Below are positions 42,821 to 54,179 of a DNA stretch of 64,000 bases, piece by piece (within the stretch, counting starts at the first letter, position 1; every line of letters begins with the position of its first letter). The stretch is from Vandiemenella viatica. Lineage: Eukaryota; Arthropoda; Insecta; Orthoptera; Morabidae. Under the pieces are notes generated by a model. It did not search any database, was not told where the DNA came from, and saw nothing but the letters and a program-made list of their open reading frames with translations. The position numbers and the translations under genes were made by a program. The DNA lies in NCBI GenBank assembly GCA_031002005.1, contig CM061914.1, positions 11,332,148 through 11,396,147 on the forward strand, given 5' to 3'.

Positions 42821-43544
42821 TATTAATATGGAAATGAAACTTCCTAAAGTTAAAGCTGGGAGAATTGCTGCAAAAAAGACATGACACAAAGAATCCCAAT
42901 ATTTCGGTCTGTGCTTTTACTCGTGCAGATATCCCTTACATACAGACCTAAATCAATTCAGAACTGCCTGCAGAATTTTCGGCTTTCACCTAGTGTGGAA
43001 TAATCACCTATATTATATCAATGTTTCTAATTTGGTTGTAACGCAGACAGATTAAGGCTCTGTTATACACTGTTTTAACTGGCACAGTAATGAGGTTGTA
43101 CCAGAATAAATAGTTATCATTATCACAAAACTAAATATACCAAATGTTTAAAGTTGAGAATATGTTGAAATAGGAATCAATCATAAAAATATGAAGCATT
43201 TTCTGATTCTCTCAAACTCAGAGCTGCTGTATGACATCAGCATCACATAATAAAAAAAAACTCCACAAGGAATTTACTTCCTCTCTTATTCCTATATGAA
43301 ATTTGTGCCTTGGAATAGACATATTGCCAGCAATACAGTGGAATTTCTGAAAAAAAGTCAAATTATGGTGCTTACATGAAGAAAATGATTATTATATGGT
43401 AGTACAAGCATCATTGCATCTGCACAAAAATGGTAACAGTGTTATTATTGCGAAGAATTTGTTGGATGATGGCTCTGTGGCTGACAGGTGATCAGAGGGA
43501 TCTTAAGCTGACATCCACCACTGGAAAACCTTTCTTTTTTTTTC
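42821..43544. other. CMTR1 intron, unassigned
   Basis: No recognisable feature before the split SINE. Confidence 0.4.
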
Positions 43545-43727
43545 TTATGGCTTTACACCTCGTCGACGGCTAAGGTCATTAGAGGTGGGGTGGGACTGGG
43601 GACAAGGTACGGGAAGGAATTTGGTCCTGGCATTTTTGAAGGAAGCATCCCGGCATTCTGCTGGAGTGATTTGGGGAAACCGTGGAAAACCCAAATCTGG
43701 ATGCCCGGACGGGGATTCGAACCGCCG
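43545..43727 (-). mobile_element. tRNA-derived SINE, 3' part of a split copy
   Basis: TTATGGCTTTACACCTCGTC is the 3' end; the body follows to the B-box complement GGGGATTCGAACCG at 43711-43724. The SINE is cut there by the TIR element and continues at 45449-45510. Confidence 0.9.
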
Positions 43728-44568
43728 CACAGTGGGCCAGAATCTTGAAAACCTGGCCAAAAAGGGGAAAAAAAAAAGATTCGGGATGGGAATTTTCGAC
43801 TATTAAGTTGGCTACAGTAATGTTGGAACTACTGAATACCTATTGTTTGGACGATCAATTGTTCAATTCCTCCTTTATATTTCATGTCAAAGTCGGCACT
43901 TCATTGCTAGAGGTGCATGTAGCCGACCAGGCTACAAAATAGTCTTGTCGTTAAAGATAAATATTTGTGTTCTGTGTAAGTGAAATGAATATTTTAAATA
44001 TGGACGGTGTTCCAAGCAGTATGTACTAATTAAAATACATTTATTTAATTATTAAATCATTAATTACACATATTTTTTTTAATTAACTTAAAACCGGAAA
44101 ATGCGCGAGAAAATTTTAAAATGTGCTTAAAAAAATAGAGATAAGTTACGAATTCCACGGTATTCCGCTTTCTTTTGCACTGTGTCCGCAAGTATATATT
44201 ATTACCTTACTAAATTAACCTTCAAATCCACCTACTAGTACCAACTCCGGCTTTGAACCACGTTTTAAGCGACGGTTGCAAAATGTTTGGTTATTTTTTT
44301 AAATTGAAATTATTAATATTAAGTTAATTTTTTCATTAATAATTATGAAAAAGTACATTTTTGAAACACAAATATTGTACATACTTTGTGAAGTTACTTT
44401 TTAACGCTTTCAAACACGTGTTAACAAATAAGTATTAAATAAATTAATAATAATATGAATTGTCGGAGGATGCTCAAGATTCAACTAATAAGTTGATAAA
44501 GCAATATCGCATAAGTTTTTCTCGAAAGTTTTCCGGACTTAAGAGTATGTAAGACGTGTTCGGGAGAT

Positions 44569-44823
44569 TGTTGGCAACCACAGATTTCACACATTTCATC
44601 TCTGCGCAAATCATCAAACAAACTGAAGAGTTTGTCGTCAGAAGCCGTTGCTCTCTTAGTTCCTGTGCCGGAAGATTATGAAGATTCCGATGTAGATGAT
44701 GAGGAAACAGTCTTTGAAGATGATGACTATTCATTTGAATATGCAGAAGAAGAAGATATGAACATAAAAAAGAAGAAGAAAATGACAACTTTTAATTATA
44801 GTCACAAACAATTTACTAACTGA
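44569..44823 (+). CDS. Unrecognised acidic ORF in the TIR element
   Basis: An open frame reads QISHISSLRKSSNKLKSLSS, EAVALLVPVPEDYEDSDVDD, a run of acidic residues (DEETVFEDDDYSF, EEEDM) and a basic NIKKKKKM end. On the opposite strand the same DNA reads RRDEMCEICGCQQSPEHVLH with a CxxCxC pattern. I cannot tell which, if either, is real. No known domain. It may be an N-terminal remnant of a transposase. Short. Confidence 0.3.
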   Translation, partial: CWQPQISHISSLRKSSNKLKSLSSEAVALLVPVPEDYEDSDVDDEETVFEDDDYSFEYAEEEDMNIKKKKKMTTFNYSHKQFTN

Positions 44824-44954
44824 ATAACTGTAATTGAAATAAAATTCGTTTTTGTAATATTTTATACTATCTTTTATCCTCTATTTGGTACTTTTTTCGA
44901 GCTTTCCATTTTTTGAGTTTATGTTTTTAACCATTAACTACAACACCCTCTAAA

Positions 44955-45420
44955 TATTGACTTTTATATATATAAAAAGAATTTTACCAATTTTTGTCCG
45001 CCATCTTGGATCCACCATTTTTTTTTTTTTTTTTGATATTTCAAGTCGTAATCTTCATCATCAATCTCGATAAATCGCAAAAAAATTACTTTTATATGAA
45101 TCAAAAGACTTTTATCAATATTTGTCCGCCATATTGGATCCGCCATTTTCTTTTTTCATTTTTTGATACCATATTCTTAATTACCAACTTCGATAACCTT
45201 TACGTACTAACTTTGATACAAATTTAACAACTCTAGCGACCTCTATAATTCCACAAAAATTACTTTTATATGAATAAAACGACTTTTAGCAATATTTGTC
45301 TGCCATCTTGGATCCGCCATTTTCTTTTTTCACCTTTTGGTATTATATTCTTAATCAGCAACTTCGATAACCTTTACATACTAAGTTTGGTACAAATTTA
45401 ACAACTTTTTATATTTTGGC
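44955..45420. repeat. Three tandem units of about 170 bp inside the TIR element
   Basis: Each unit contains TTGTCYGCCATMTTGGATCC, then GCCATTTTYTTTTT, and in units 2 and 3 also AACTTCGATAACCTTTAC. Units start near 44955, 45075 and 45250. They lie next to the right end. Confidence 0.75.
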
Positions 45421-45448
45421 CAGCTTTTTGCGATTCTGGCCCACTGTG

Positions 45449-45510
45449 CGCCGTCCTCCCGAATGCGAGGCGAGAATGTTAACCGTTCATCCACCGTGCT
45501 TGGTGAAAAG
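45449..45510 (-). mobile_element. tRNA-derived SINE, 5' part of the split copy
   Basis: CGCCGTCCTCCCGAATGCGAG continues the SINE interrupted at 43727, and TTAACCGTTCATCCACCGTGC is the A-box region complement. Confidence 0.9.
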
Positions 45511-46479
45511 CTTTATTTTCTCATGTGTAGTATGGTTACGTGTTCAATGGTTTTGATTCACTTTACATCCCCTTTACTCAGCAGAATTGGTGAATTAGGT
45601 TAAGCTGTAACAAAGGTGGAAGCACAACAAATCAAAACTCCGTGACTATTACTGAATCCACCAGCCAACAATACTATGTGCATTTCCTGTGGCAGAAATA
45701 CTATTTTGAAGTTGAATTTGTCAGATTTTGTCAAAAATATTCAGTAGTATATCCCAGTGGCTTTCATGGAATTTTTATGCTGAATATGTCACAGTTTCTG
45801 TATTACATTCGGGTCTGTTCCCAGCTGTTCTTGGAAAACATCACAGAAAGTATGAGGTATTTTAGGCAAGAAGCCTCTTTAGATACAAATAAACGCCTTA
45901 CAGATTACCATTTCTGGGACAGCATCAGTGATATCCGTAATTTGGAAGGAAGCGTGGTCCATAACACTTTATAGACAATTAAACTTCGGCATTGTCTGAA
46001 GTGGTCTGAATTGGGCTCTAAAAAATTTGTTTGAAATGTATATTTGTTTGAATGCACCTCAATTTACCTTGTGGGCGAGGTATGTGTTTGATATACTTGG
46101 ATACATAACTCTGGAACATACTGAGTTCCCCAATGTTGCAGATACCGTACATGTTTTAATGACCCATTTTGTAGTCAGATAAACAATGTTGATGAACTTG
46201 AAATCTTGGTTACTAATCTTATTTCTAAGTAAATTTATTTTGGTCAGGTTATAAATATGAGAGGAGATGTAAGATAAGAAATTTTCTATCACGTCTAACT
46301 GGAATTACAATCTTTTGGAAACATTCTGTTCTTAAATCAATTGTGTCCATGAATCTAAAGAAATTTTTTATGGGCGTTGCATTCTGATTTATGGTGGTAA
46401 GGCCCAGACACTCAATAAATTTACAGAAGGCAGTCCAAACAAATATTGAAAGGTCAATTCTGAGTTTCAGCAGGGGGGA
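45511..46479. other. CMTR1 intron, unassigned (one 110-codon open frame)
   Basis: An open frame of 110 codons lies at 45642-45974 (+). It has no motif I recognise and no second copy in the window. I do not call it a gene. Confidence 0.4.
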
Positions 46480-48120
46480 AAAACAAGAATATAGTAATTG
46501 ACATCAGATAGTTTCAGAGGTCTCGGTCAACTCGGGGAAGACAGCCTCCACGTGGCAGTGGGCTACTTAAAGGAAAAATGGGTGAAAATGGTTTTACAAT
46601 GGTTTTCAATAGATCGTCAGAGAATAAGAGGGGTGTCAGAGGGGTGATGGAGTTAGCTGGCACTGACCATGCTACCTGGAGAAGATTGACTAATAATTCT
46701 AAGATGGCACATAATTTTATGATTGATTTGCAAGATTATGATGTGGATGGCCAAATGATGAAGATGGTTAGCAAAAAAAAAAAAATCATGCTTTCCAGGT
46801 CAGCAACATGTAGAGGAGAAAAATTTTTGGCAAGGAAACTTCTAGTGTATCTACTATGGCCAGATTGTATTGAATTTGATGATATGATGCAGGAGTATCC
46901 TAAGTATTCTTGTGATTATAATACGAAAGCCCAGTGTAAATAAGGAACAGATGGTCCTCATTGATGTTTAACAGTAGATGCTAAAAAAATGTGAACAGTA
47001 TCTAAAAATAAGCTTAGTAGCCCTTGTACCAAAACTTTTCACTAGTAGAGTACTACAACAAATGGAAAAACAAGTAGAAGAGTTTCTAACAGAACGCAGG
47101 AAGAGGAGAGGTACAAGGCAAGCAATTGTTTCTTGCACAGAGGCTAATATTAGAAAAGAGGCTATAGAAAGGCAAAAAATGTATTTAGGTTTCATAGATA
47201 TTAAAAGATGCATTTGATAATGTTATTGTAGCTAATATGGAATCTTTACAAAAATGAAACGGCTGTAATAAAATTTGGAAATAAACAACAGGAAGCAGCA
47301 ATACATAAAGGAGTCAGACAAGGATTTGCCCTCTCTCCCATAATTTTCAATGTGTGTATTCAAGACTCACTGGATTAGATCAGGTATGCTGGGATAAAGA
47401 TACAGGGAGAACTAGTAAATATGATTCGATTCGCAGATGATGATGTGATAGTAACAGAAAGTGAAGAGGAAAGAATGGAAGAAACAATAGGGAATGAGTA
47501 CCCTAAAAAGTGAAGACAAAAGTCATGGTATGTGGTAAAGATGTGAAAATTAAAATTAATGGAGAAACATTGGAGAATGTGCAAGAATTCTGCTACCTAT
47601 GAAGCAAAATCATGAAAGATGGTAGAAGCAAGGATGAGATAAAATGCAGGATTACATAAGCAAAAAGTAGCATTCAATAAAAAGAAACGAATATTTACAA
47701 CAAATAACATCAGCTTGACAATGAGGCTATTAAAAGCTTATTGTCCTGTATGGTGATAAAGAAGAGAAAAGAACATTAATTCCATTTGAGCAATGGTGCT
47801 ACAGAATGATGTCAAGGATTAGTTGGAGGGACAAGATTACTAATGAAGTTTTTGAGATGACAGGAGAGTTTAACTCTATATGGAACAGTATAAAAATGTG
47901 GAGGACTTATCTTGAGACATGAGAGCTTAGTGAAAGCAATAATGGAGGGAATGGTAGAAGGATAGAGATGTCGAGGAAGACCACAGTTAAAATACATCCA
48001 GCAGACAGTGGAAGATGTTGGCTGCAGGAGATATGTAGATACGAAGAGGAGGACAGAAAGCAGAACTGAATGGAAAACTGCCAAAGACCAATACAAGGAT
48101 TGACTACTGAAGGAGAAGAA
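46480..48120 (+). mobile_element. Old RTE/L2-like LINE, degraded
   Basis: Near 47300-47420 the + strand reads GVRQGFALSPIIFNVCIQDS and MIRFADDDVIVTES (the RT catalytic FADD). Near 47560-47620 it has CYL.SKIMKDGRSKDEIKCRI, and near 47900-48000 HESLVKAIMEGMVEG then RGRPQLKYIQQT. Layout and motifs resemble RTE/L2-type LINEs. Many stops; earlier parts (46580-46943, 46978-47217) are open pieces in other frames. Confidence 0.65.
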
Positions 48121-49599
48121 GATTTAACACTCAGTTGATGCCAAAAGATCTCAAATTATGTTTCACCAGTCTCTGTTTGTGACCATATGTTCACAATCTC
48201 ATGGCTGTTTTTAGTACAAGCTTGTTGGTGACAGTAGTATCTTTAACTGTCAGATTTACTTGTGGGAGGCGTATAGTGGCACCAAATTCATGTTTCTTCC
48301 AGTTTGTATTAATTACAGTGAATCTCACACTGTATGAAGTAAGGAATGTTGGGTTTGTCTTGAGGAATAAAAATACTAAAGTGATAGGTGAGTGAACAAT
48401 AATAATAATAAAAAATCAACGATAGTACCACTTGTATTTGTCTCCAGCTTGAATTAGTTTCGAGACTGAGATTAGTAGATTGATAACTGGAACCAGAAAA
48501 TGTGTCTGTGAGCACAAATACTCCCAGCCTTGTTGTGGCAGGTGTAATGGAGAACATACACTCTCTATCTGAAAAGTGACAACACCCAACTTGCATCATC
48601 ATATCAGTTAATACGACAATACTAAGTCACAGGAGCATGTCACCAATGAAGCCACAGTAGATACTGAAACATAATGACTGAAGCTATGAATCCAGATACC
48701 TCAGAATTTTCTAAATCTCTCCTCTTCATGCAAGGTGTGACAAAGCTACCTCCCTAATTTAAAGGTAGGAATGAAAAATGGATGGTAAAAAGTGAAGAAA
48801 CTGTATCAACATGAATAAAATATTCACACTGCAAAGTTATGTTACATGTTTTACAAGATTCAGTTTGGAGATATCAAATTTTTACGTTTCTATTTTCTAT
48901 TTCACTAAGTTAGGGAATTGTGGCTAAGCCTGTTTATACCTCAAAAGATGAACAAAATTCTACAGATCATTTTAAAACCAGTTTCTGCTCGATAACTTAA
49001 CTACTTTGAATGTGAGTGAAGTTTTAAGATTTGTCACTTATATAATTATTTAAGGCCGAACCTTTGGAGATAGGACAACTTTTATAGGTATTGATTTTGA
49101 CGTTTAAGTTCCAAGCTACCTTTTACCAAAATTTTGAGTCGATTGGGGAAAAAAATGAATTCGGAAAGTTTGTGATATTTCGCAAGTTTTGGTAAAGTTG
49201 TGTAAGACTGAGTGTACTCTATTTAAGGGGCTGCTGGAGGCAGGGGTGGAGACAGTTGCTGCATAGAGTGATTTGCTAGGCTTACTCTTGATGTAACTGA
49301 CTTTAACATTTAGTATTTTAGGGAGTTGACCAGCAGCTTGTTTCACTGTTCGAAACCTGCTATCATTTATTAATTCAGAGAAAAGAACCAATTGCTATAG
49401 ATTGGTCTATTAAGTTTGCAAATTTTTGAAGAATATAGTATTTGAGAAGTCTACAGTGAACTTTATTTTAACTACATACCTTTTCTAGTTGAGGCTATCA
49501 ACCTAGATGGTGACCAAATCACAATCTATTCCTTAGGCTAAGCGAACAGTCATAGCTGAGACTAGCTTGTTAACCCAAATAGCAAGCTTTTCCCTGAAA
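48121..49599. other. CMTR1 intron, unassigned
   Basis: No recognisable coding or repeat signal. Confidence 0.4.
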
Positions 49600-50830
49600 A
49601 TTACTTGATGTGGACATCATGCTCATCAGCAGTGTGCCATTCACACCTTTGTCCACGTCAAGTCCATTCTGACAGTTGCCACCCATTCCATACCAAATGT
49701 TCCCTCCCTTACAGCCTTCTTATCTGTGGCAGACGGATCTGTTCTGATGCTGAATCCCTCTCCCAGAACCTATACCAAGCCTTTATTTCCTGCTGTTACC
49801 CAGCAGATCTTGTTCATAAATAAATATACTGTGCGATCGCCCACCCTCCACATAACCATTCCTGCCCGACACCTGTAAAATCCAACCGTAGCCCTGCCTT
49901 TGTCACCCACTTCTTTCCTGGCCTCCAGTCCATTAATTGAATCTTACGACAGCGGCACGACTTCCTTCACTACTTTCCAGAAATGCGTACTCTTCTACCA
50001 AAAATTCTACCAACTGTCCACTTACATATTTCAGCAGACCACCTAATCTAAAAAAATCTTGGTTGACAAATACCCTCCATCAGACTCTCCAAAAACACCA
50101 CACGGATCTTGTCCACACAATAGACCTTGCCGCAAAACCTGCAGTACTCATCAATTACAACATATTCATACCCTACTGCAGGGGAGACACTCCCCATCAC
50201 TGTACATGCCACGTGCTCCATAACACATATCGTTTACCAGCTAACCTACTGGCACTGCACTAGTTCCTATGTAGGCCTCACTGCACAGTGACTCTCTGTC
50301 AGAGTGAATGGCAACAGACAAACAGTCCATACCCACAACTTAATTAAACTAAGGAAATAGGAAACTGCTTTAGGCAATATAATTCCAAGGAAAGGGAAAA
50401 TGACTCATCACTCACCAAAGTTGAAGGCAGCGACGAGAGAACAACATATATCACGAACACACAGATAAACTCAATATTCCGGTTATTAAACTTTATTCAT
50501 GACGGAGAAAATGAGTCATGTGGCTCGGGAGGTGTGCACACGCCGAGGGTTGCTACATGACTCATGTATGAGTCATTTTCCCTTTCCTTGCAATTATATA
50601 CCCACAACTTACACTTTCCAATACCAGAACATGTCAATTACTACAATTCTAACAACCTCAATGACTCCTTTACTGTGAGAACAATCAGAGTTTTCCCCGA
50701 AACCACTGCCGCTTCAGAACTGTGGAGATGAGAACTTGCATACTGAAATATCCTGGATACCAAACATTCACCTGGCCTTAACCACTGATAAAATTCTACC
50801 TTTTGACAACAACTCATTATTATTAGTATT
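49600..50830 (+). pseudogene. Penelope-like element fragment, family 2, interrupted
   Basis: Contains SRPPNLKKSWLTNTLHQT, then YVGLTAQ-LSVRVNGNRQTV (GIY-YIG-like), and after an inserted palindrome FTVRTIRVFPETTAASELWR. Same blocks as 25949-26850. Broken frames. The stretch before 49900 is assigned by position only. Confidence 0.5.
50387..50589. repeat. 203-bp snap-back element in the Penelope-like fragment
   Basis: 50387-50408 and 50568-50589 are perfect 22-bp inverted repeats (AAGGAAAGGGAAAATGACTC plus 2). The interior has TCACTCACCAAAGTTGAAGG, shared with the palindromes at 53600 and 60730. The host reading resumes right after it. Confidence 0.8.
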
Positions 50831-51415
50831 ATCATTTATATTTTAACTAGTAATAATATTAACAAATTTATTTATTTATTGTTCGCTTTATCATTCTGTA
50901 CGCATTTGTTATATTATTGTATCATTGCCTGCAATATATATATATTGTTAGTCTTTTCTGGGCCAGTCTCCATATCATGTGAGTTAGGTGTAAAACCGTA
51001 ATATTGTATAGGTTTTTGTTCGTCAGTCATGTTTTTCACTTTTCCCAGTCTTCAACTTTGGAGAGTGATGAATCATTTTCCCTATCCTTTGTTATTTATA
51101 TTACACTTTTTTAATGCCTGTATAGTAGATCTCTGATTTTTTACATTGATTATAAATTATTGTTCTATTTTGATTCTTTTGACTAAAATTCTTAAAAAAA
51201 ATTAGTATCTTGTTCCCTCTAAGATTATCAAAAGCTTTTTCAAGTCCACAGATACAATCAAAATATTTTCATTTTTCTTGCTTCATCATTAATATTAACC
51301 TCAGAATCATTTCTGTATCCCTAGTATTTCTTAAACCCAAACCCATGTTCACCAAACACCTCTGCCACTTTATAACCTTTTTGCGAATTATACTATTCAG
51401 TCATCACCATCATCC
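50831..51415. other. CMTR1 intron; one repeat signature
   Basis: 51045-51095 holds TCTTCAACTTTGGAGAGTGA and TTTTCCCTATCC, a single diverged arm of the CAACTTTGGTGAGTG palindrome family. Otherwise nothing recognised. Confidence 0.45.
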
Positions 51416-51664
51416 CTAACAGTTTCCAGCCTCTGGCCGGGTCTGCTTCATGCACAAGCCTCTCCATTTGCTTCTTTCTTCCCACCACCTCTCTGTCACC
51501 ACTTTGTTCCAGTCCTCTTTTCTCTTCTGTACACCCTCCTCCACTCCTTTTAGCCATCCATTTCTTGGTCTTCCTCTGGGTTGTTTACTGTGCATCTTAA
51601 TTTCATGGATTTTTCTTGGGATTCTCTGAGCCTCCATTCTCTTAACATGTCCATACCATCTCAT
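51416..51664 (-). pseudogene. LINE C-terminal fragment (RTE/L2-like)
   Basis: 82 codons open: MRWYGHVKRMEAQRIPRKIH, then QPRGRPRNGWLKGVEEGVQK, DWNKVV and WRGLCMKQT. This W.GHV.RM...RGRPR..W...V block is the common C-terminal end of RTE/L2-type LINEs. No RT upstream. Confidence 0.75.
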
Positions 51665-51819
51665 TCTGGTCCTCTCTATCCTTTCCTGTAGGAACCCTGA
51701 AAAATGGCAGCCAGCTACAACAGGCCTAGCAAGCCGGTAGTGGATAGAAGCTGCTTACAAAACAAAAACAAGCCTCGGATACTATTCAGTAACTATGATA
51801 TATATGTCGTCAGACTTAA
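51665..51819. other. CMTR1 intron, left flank of the Helitron
   Basis: Short unassigned spacer; ends in A at 51819, as expected before a Helitron. Confidence 0.5.
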
Positions 51820-52539
51820 TCTATATATATCTATAAATGAGAAAACGAGAAAATTCGGATGTGTGTTTGGATGTACGTCTGGAATCTATAACGTCATAAT
51901 AACTCAACATATTTAAATGAAATTTGGCATGAAGTCAGTTAATTGCGTGCGAAGTGACATAGGATAAATTTTATCCCACAGAAACGCATAGTTCTTTTAG
52001 AAATTGCCATTAATATCAATTCACAAACAACAAAGTTTCCTACTTCGTAGACAGCTGTGCAACGTTTACTCTTTGCTTTTTACATAAATCGCAAACACTA
52101 CTTTTCAGAAATAAAAGTGAAATCCTTCTTACATATGCAAGTTTGTGTTTAGTTTAAAAGCCATAAAACCGATGCACTTGACAAATAATAGTTCGGAAGC
52201 AGGAATTATAAATATTTACTTAACCTTAAATTAAAAAAAGGTGGGTACTATTGTTAAGTTCGCAAAGAGATGTTTTCATTTGCGTACATAAAATAGTATG
52301 ACATATCAAATAATACACCATAATTGAAAAAAAGCAACGTAAAATGCTATGAGTATACCAGCATGAAAGTCGGTTCACTAAAAGTGCAAAATGTCGTAGT
52401 TCTATCTCGGTTTAATTTATTTCCTCTTTCTTCTTTCTTACTAAACAGTCTGCGAGTAGTTTACGTCGCGATACATCACGTCACACCATTACGTAGTGCT
52501 TATTAAAGTTTCTTAAATAACTGATAACTAAATTCCTCT

Positions 52540-53110
52540 TGCCGTGACAAGAAGGTTTTGTTTTCATTCTGTTCCAGGCAGAATTTCAATCTAACCACAA
52601 TCTCCGTTAATATTGTCGCTACAAAATCAAAGCCTCAATCACAGGCGCATTGGTACAATAATTTTATCTTAAGTGTATCGCGACATAAACTTGAACCTAC
52701 AGTCACTGTATTACAAATTATTTTTCCGAAATTTAAAACTTAGCTAACCCTTTTTATTTTTTGCTCAGAATTTTTGTACAAATAATAGAGACTATGATTC
52801 ACAAAACTGCTTTTTACCTACTGTTCAATATTCTGCAAATATCTATCGAATGCTACACTTAAAACGAATATATTCAATGGGCTAATGTAGAAACTTATTG
52901 TTTCATGAAGTAACAGTGGAAGTCGTTTACAACACAATACACAATTTACACAGAGCATTTGAAAGCTGCTTACTTATTACTAATAATAACTAAGTTCCTT
53001 CTGCCTTATGCTGTAACAAAAATCAATCTGGTCCAGGCATCATTTCAACCTCTGTTAATATTGCCGCTACAAAGTCAAACTATACAAACACACCTCAACA
53101 TATAGAATGT
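52540..53110 (+). repeat. Two-unit tandem repeat inside the Helitron
   Basis: Units about 465 bp apart share TCTGGTCCAGGC/CTGTTCCAGGC, ATTTCAACCT or ATTTCAATCTAACC, and GTTAATATTGCCGCTACAAA. The same paired arrangement occurs at 16421-17480, which suggests that both loci derive from one Helitron family. Confidence 0.65.
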
Positions 53111-53572
53111 AATTATACACCTTATTAATCACGAGCAGTAACAGTCACTTTATCGAGATGTTAACTTGACCAGCAATATTAACGAAAGTTGTCTTAGAGT
53201 TGTAAAGAATTATGGACTTTCCGTTGTACACTGTAAGTTACAAGCATTTCAGTATAATTTTTTAAATTACGTTACTCCATTAACTGTCATGATACTGATG
53301 ACATACTACATGCGGCTGATTGTAGTTTCAGATTTATTCAGTATTTAATTTACTGCGCTTTCGCGGTTCATTTACTATCGCGATCTGAAATGAGTCAAGT
53401 TTTTTTTGCCATTTGTAACGTCACTAACATGGAATAGTTAATGCATTAATGCGTGAGTGATAGAAGCTTTGATTTTCTAGCTGTAATATTAGAAGAGTTG
53501 TGCAGCTTGGGCCAGAATAACTTAAACATTATTAGGTAACAATGAAAGGAAAGAAATGCCGCGATTAATATT

Positions 53573-53879
53573 TACATGGAAAAGAAAGGGAAAATACACC
53601 CAACACTCACCAAAGTTGAAGGGAGGAGGGCGGCAGCAACACAGCACAACACACACACAAACAAAGAAAAAACAATATTTCGGGTGAAAATCCCCTTTTT
53701 TAGGGCTGCGTCCAACGCAAGTCTTGTGCAAGACCAGCCACCTCTCTGTTAACTTGAAAAAGGGGATTTTCATCCGAAATATTGTTTTTTCTTTGTTTGT
53801 GTGTTGTGCTGTGTTGCTGCTGCCCTCCTCCATTCAACTTTGGTGAGTGTTGGGTGTATTTTCCCTTTCTTTTCCATGT
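53573..53879. repeat. Snap-back element with ~128-bp near-perfect arms
   Basis: Left arm 53573-53701 and right arm 53755-53879 are inverted copies with only a handful of differences; shared blocks include GAAAAGAAAGGGAAAATACA, CCCAACACTCACCAAAGTTG and AAAGAAAAAACAATATTTCG. AAACATTATTAG occurs on both sides (53525-53536, 53881-53892) and may be the target duplication. Young by arm identity, inserted in the Helitron. Confidence 0.85.
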
Positions 53880-54179
53880 GAAACATTATTAGTTATTTTA
53901 TGAGCGCCATTTTAGTGACGTCGTGTATTTTTTTGTTCCGATATTGTATCAAAAGATTTATAATAAGCTTAGATGATTTAGCAGAACACGTGGCGATGCC
54001 TGAAGTTAATTTTTGAAATTTATAAATGTTTTATTCAGGTAGTGGAATGGCAGACAAGTGGAGTGGTAATTTGCTGGCAGACATTCAATTCTGTTGTCAG
54101 ATTGAGAAACCAATTATGAAGAAAGAATCAATTACTATTTTAACACTGAAATTTATTTTCTCTATTTTCGCATGACGTA

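Larger units (their letters stand above)
43728..45448. mobile_element. TIR element with CACAGTG ends, Transib-like features
   Basis: A 1721-bp insertion in a SINE, so its ends are exact. The target site is duplicated as CGCCG (43723-43727 and 45449-45453). Both ends carry the perfect 17-bp inverted repeat CACAGTGGGCCAGAATC. After 9 variable bases a second matching block, TGGCCAAAA, follows on both sides. A CAC start, a 5-bp GC-rich duplication of the CGNCG type and a paired-block terminus are features of Transib elements and of RAG signals (heptamer CACAGTG). No transposase is recognisable inside, so it would be non-autonomous. Alternatives: an unclassified TIR family. The insertion and its ends are certain, the superfamily is not. 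Confidence 0.8.

Noticed and set aside
45642..45974. A 110-codon frame as a possible gene
   Set aside because: No recognisable motif, no splice context, no second copy; could be chance in a 64-kb window.
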